Part shown: in pieces, positions 61,055-64,000 of the stretch | Numbering within the stretch: the stretch's first letter is position 1 | How the letters are laid out: every line of letters begins with the position of its first letter | Source of the DNA: Sporosarcina sp. ACRSM | GTDB taxonomy: Bacteria; Bacillota; Bacilli; Bacillales_A; Planococcaceae | Length of the DNA stretch: 64,000 nucleotides | NCBI RefSeq assembly: GCF_022346545.1 | Contig: NZ_JAKRNU010000001.1 | Span: 728,716 to 792,715, forward strand | Reading direction: 5' to 3' | Made by a program: the position numbers and the translations under genes | The notes under the pieces: generated by a model | What the model saw: only the letters and a program-made list of their open reading frames with translations | What the model was told of the DNA's origin: nothing | Databases searched by the model: none

Positions 61055-61792
61055 ATGAAGAAGAAGGCTTTTTCAATTTTGGCAACGGTTGCGCTTGCAA
61101 CATGTATCGCAACCGGTACCGCTGACGCGGCGACACAATCCTATACCGTAAAGTCAGGCGATACATTGTGGAAAATCGCAACAACGCATAAATTGACAGT
61201 TGATGAACTGAAAAGCTTAAATAAGCTAACTTCCGATGCGATCAAAGTCGATCAAAAATTGATTGTCAAAGCAAATAATGGAGGAACGGCATCAACAGGC
61301 GGCTCGTCCATCGTCTCTAACAAGAACGCTGCTACGAAACCCGTCACTTCTTCCACAAGTGGCTGGAAAAAAACGACCGCTTCAATCGGAAAAGGGGAAA
61401 GTCCATCGCTCTCCACTGAAAAAATCATGTTGAATGCCGTTGAACTGGCTCATCCTCTTCTCGACACGCCATATGCATGGGCTGGTGTCACGCCAGAAGG
61501 GTTTGACTGTAGCGGCTTCATCTATTATGTATTTACATCTGCCGGATTGGAGATGCCGCGAATGGATACACTCGGCTTATACGGCAATTCTGCCTATGTG
61601 GACACGCCTATGCCAGGTGATTTAGTCTTCTTTGAAAATACATACAGAAGCGGAATTTCACATGCGGGCATTTATTTAGGTGATGGGAACTTTATCCATG
61701 CGGGTACAAAAAAAGTAGAAATTGCATCTGTCGACTCCGCTTACTGGAAAGATAAATTTACAGGCTATAAACGCTTCAATCTTCTTCAATAA
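61055..61792 (+). CDS. LysM and NlpC/P60 cell-wall hydrolase, secreted
   Basis: 245 aa from the ATG at 61055 (GGAAAGGGG upstream). A signal peptide ends at about residue 26 (TADA). One LysM domain (SYTVKSGDTLWKIATTHKLT near 30-75) binds peptidoglycan. A Ser/Thr/Lys-rich linker leads to the NlpC/P60 domain with Cys in GFDCSGFIYYVF near 150 and His in ISHAGIYLGDGNF near 208. This is the LytE/CwlS type of D,L-endopeptidase. The WalR box upstream agrees with control of lytE-type genes. Confidence 0.94.
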   Translation: MKKKAFSILATVALATCIATGTADAATQSYTVKSGDTLWKIATTHKLTVDELKSLNKLTSDAIKVDQKLIVKANNGGTASTGGSSIVSNKNAATKPVTSSTSGWKKTTASIGKGESPSLSTEKIMLNAVELAHPLLDTPYAWAGVTPEGFDCSGFIYYVFTSAGLEMPRMDTLGLYGNSAYVDTPMPGDLVFFENTYRSGISHAGIYLGDGNFIHAGTKKVEIASVDSAYWKDKFTGYKRFNLLQ

Positions 61793-61799
61793 TGATAAA

Positions 61800-61841
61800 A
61801 GAGCTGTTTCAGAAAACTGATTTTCTGAAACAGCTCTTTTC
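61800..61841. terminator. Bidirectional terminator between the LysM-NlpC and VWA genes
   Basis: Seventeen-bp perfect stem (61800-61816 with 61821-61837) and a 4-nt loop, followed by TTTTC on the plus strand. Confidence 0.88.
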
Positions 61842-63279
61842 ATTGTCCTTGTGTATCCTTCAGTTCAAACATCCGGTCCGTCCATTCATCTACCCTTTTG
61901 ATAATTGCTTGACGATCCGCTTCGTCCTGCTCCATTTTCCTCTTATCCATAACGTTTTTAATCTCTTTTCCGCGTTGATCTTTCGCCTTGACCATCGTCT
62001 TCAACTCATCGGCAAGTTCCTTGGGGATCATTTTCTCACTCTGCATAATAGAAATGGCAGAGTTGAAACGGTCTGCTTCATTAATCGTCGCGTAAAAGAA
62101 ACGATCCGAGAGCCCACTGCGGGTGACGGTTTCATCCCATGACTGGCCCCAATGATTGATAAGGGAATTGGATTTGCTCATAATATCCTGAAGCGAAGGT
62201 AGCCATTGGGTCTCGATGGAATTATCGAGCTCATCAATCGTCTTCGCAGAAATATACTCACCGTTGCCGGCAGCCGCGACGTCTTTCAACTGGTTCTCAC
62301 CTGCCGTATCAACATCAAAGCCAATAATATTGACAGCTCTTCTATCATCTTCCCCAGCAAATGCTTGTGCCGCGGCGACCGGATCGCCACCACAAGTTTC
62401 CGCGCCGTCGCTGACGATGTAGAGTGTGACATTATCCGTCGATCCTTCCATCTGGTCACGAACGAACTCGATGGCATTGGCAAGGGGCGTCCATCCTTTC
62501 GCTTGCACATCGTTCAATGCTTTAGCGAATTGTCCGGAATCGTACTTCTGAAGTGGATAGACATCTTCGATCGTTGTGCAAGATAACTCTTTATCCGATT
62601 TGTTTTGTGTACCAACATGGCCATAAGCGACAAGTGCGATATCGTCATCCCCACCTATTGTCGTCGCGAAACGGCCGGTCGCTTTTTTGGCGATGCCCAT
62701 CTTCTGCTTGCCTTCTACATTCAACAACATGCTGGAACTCGCATCGAGTAAAATGAACGTCTTCCCTGGATCGATGACCTCTTCTCCCTCTTGGCCTTGC
62801 ATTTCCCCAGGCTCGGGCAAATAAGGTTCAAACCATGCGACACTATAATCGTCCAAATTTGTTGCCGCCTGTCCGTACGCGTTGCTGCCGATGTAATAAT
62901 GCAGCGCCTTGAACAAGTCTTCCGGATCTTGGGTCTCCGCGGTCACTTCCGCCAACTTTGCAGTCAATTCCTCTTTATAGTCCCCCAGTCCGAAAAACCC
63001 CCAAACTTGCGCCGTCTCTTTTTCATAAGGGATATCAGCTGTGAAAATGCCAGGCTCTTGAGCACGGAAACTCTCTTCCGAATCCGGAATTTCAATCTTC
63101 CGGATCAAATCAAGTTCGGATTCGGCCTTCGGTTCAGGAACCACTTCTTCTATAACATCTTCTTCTCCTTGGGCGACATCCTCAGAAGGTTCTTGTTCAT
63201 CCGCTGTCCCTTTCTCGGAACACCCTCCTACAATCAAGGCCAGCACTAATAAGGCTCCCAACCACCACTTGCGTACCAT
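61840..63279 (-). CDS. VWA-domain lipoprotein
   Basis: 479 aa. A signal peptide with lipobox VGGC (Cys about residue 20) and a Glu/Asp-rich linker lead to an alpha-helical region and a von Willebrand A domain at about residues 170-360. The metal-site residues are in LLDASSSM near 179 (DxSxS), a Thr in TPLANAI and the Asp of IVSDGAETCGG near 290. The C-terminal 110 residues are charged and helical. It is probably a surface-bound binding protein. The partner is unknown and the gene stands alone. Confidence 0.88.
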   Translation of the reverse strand: MVRKWWLGALLVLALIVGGCSEKGTADEQEPSEDVAQGEEDVIEEVVPEPKAESELDLIRKIEIPDSEESFRAQEPGIFTADIPYEKETAQVWGFFGLGDYKEELTAKLAEVTAETQDPEDLFKALHYYIGSNAYGQAATNLDDYSVAWFEPYLPEPGEMQGQEGEEVIDPGKTFILLDASSSMLLNVEGKQKMGIAKKATGRFATTIGGDDDIALVAYGHVGTQNKSDKELSCTTIEDVYPLQKYDSGQFAKALNDVQAKGWTPLANAIEFVRDQMEGSTDNVTLYIVSDGAETCGGDPVAAAQAFAGEDDRRAVNIIGFDVDTAGENQLKDVAAAGNGEYISAKTIDELDNSIETQWLPSLQDIMSKSNSLINHWGQSWDETVTRSGLSDRFFYATINEADRFNSAISIMQSEKMIPKELADELKTMVKAKDQRGKEIKNVMDKRKMEQDEADRQAIIKRVDEWTDRMFELKDTQGQ

Positions 63280-63473
63280 TTAACAACCCCCGCTTACAAC
63301 CTATTTTTCTATACTTTAGCAATCTAAAGTAGTGTTTGCGAGAGTATTTCCATTAATTTCACAAAATAATCCGAACACCCTACTACTTAGGGATCACTAT
63401 GGTTTATCGTTTCTATATAATGGAGTTTCTCATATGACATGTAAAATTCTATGACTTTCATATTCGAGGGAGA

Positions 63474-64000
63474 TTGAGCGTGAGTGACGGGGTTATGATC
63501 GCTAGGGGAGAGGGTTTGAGCACTTAGCGATTGGCTTGGAGCGCAGGGGTAGCACTTTAATCACTTGGCGAGGTTCTTTGAGCGCGGGAGCAACGCTTTG
63601 ATCACTTAGCGAGTTCTTTGAGCGCGGGGGCAACACTTTGATCACTTGGCGAGATTCTTTGAGCGCAAGGGCTGCGCTTTGATCACTTGGCGAGATTCTT
63701 TGAGCGCGGGGACAGCACTTTGATCACTTGGCGAGATTCTTTGAGCGCAAGGGCTGCGCTTTGATCACTTGGCAAGATTCTTTGAGCGCGGGGACAGCAC
63801 TTTGATCACTTGGCGACTTTCTTTGAGCGCGGGGGCAACACTTTGATCACTTGGCGAGATTCTTTGAGCGCGGGGGCAACACTTTGATCACTTGGCGAGA
63901 TTCTTTGAGCGCAAGGGCTGCGCTTTGATCACTTGGCAAGATTCTTTGAGCGCGGGGACAGCACTTTGATCACTTGGCGACTTTCTTTGAGCGCGGGGGC
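63474..64000 (+). repeat. 20-21 bp unit array 3, running off the window
   Basis: At least twelve pairs of units, about 42 bp per pair. TGAGCGCGGGGGCAACACTT-type units alternate with TGATCACTTGGCGAGATTCT-type units. Larger blocks are also repeated almost exactly (for example 63651-63720 compared with 63735-63800). The orientation is as in arrays 1 and 2, but the filler bases differ and are nearly uniform within this array. It continues past the window end. The 63.3-63.47 kb stretch before it shows no gene. Confidence 0.9.

Overview
The window is a low-to-mid GC Firmicutes chromosome, most like the Planococcaceae (Sporosarcina/Lysinibacillus group of Bacillales). The support is a CsrA-FliW-controlled flagellin operon, the comF operon, degSU, comK, the coproporphyrin-dependent haem genes hemEH-cgoX, SecA2 with an S-layer assembly partner, strong AGGAGG ribosome sites, and sigma-D, sigma-B and WalR-type control sites. 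There are no rRNA or tRNA genes, no prophage and no CRISPR array.

Layout. 1-6.7 kb: minus-strand glycan genes (SDR, IspD-like cytidylyltransferase, LicD, pyruvyl transferase, glycerophosphotransferase-like protein, GT2-TPR glycosyltransferase) just downstream of flagellin. 6.8-12.6 kb: hag, csrA, fliW, yviE, flgL, flgK, flgN, flgM. 12.9-17.5 kb: yvyF, comFC, comFA, degV and an EAL-HDOD protein. 17.7-20.1 kb: an enoyl-CoA hydratase, then a FliS-like gene and a second, divergent flagellin read from overlapping divergent sigma-D-like promoters. 20.5-26 kb: comFB, aspA, an S9 peptidase, a MntA/HepT toxin-antitoxin pair and a small Cys-rich repeat protein. 26.1-30.5 kb: a BceRSAB peptide-sensing and resistance module. 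31.6-38.5 kb: lplJ, a tandem array of five intact and one broken yhfH-type zinc microprotein genes, a glycerophosphodiesterase, cgoX, hemH and hemE. 39-48.3 kb: hmoB, an M20 amidohydrolase, comK, yhjD, a lipoprotein gene, degU, degS, yvyE, an LCP ligase and tagO. 48.7-63.3 kb: secA2-slaP, two WalR-box NlpC/P60 hydrolases, a sigma-B gene, nagB, a ba3-type oxidase, malic enzyme, a GAF-GGDEF-EAL protein and a VWA lipoprotein.

The genes that work together are those for motility (two flagellins, chaperones, anti-sigma factor, CsrA/FliW, probable flagellin glycosylation), competence (comF, comK, comFB, degSU), haem synthesis and cell-wall or surface assembly.

Most unusual is the non-coding DNA. 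(1) A family of dispersed intergenic elements of about 180-250 bp folds into a closing stem plus hairpins whose stems differ between copies but stay paired by compensatory changes. Some copies carry a nested hairpin cassette. (2) Three arrays of 20-21 bp units (TGAGCGC alternating with TGATCAC/TGATCGC), the largest about 1 kb, all point the same way. (3) Two copies of a different hairpin element sit directly on gene stop codons. (4) The yhfH genes are amplified in 205-206 bp units.
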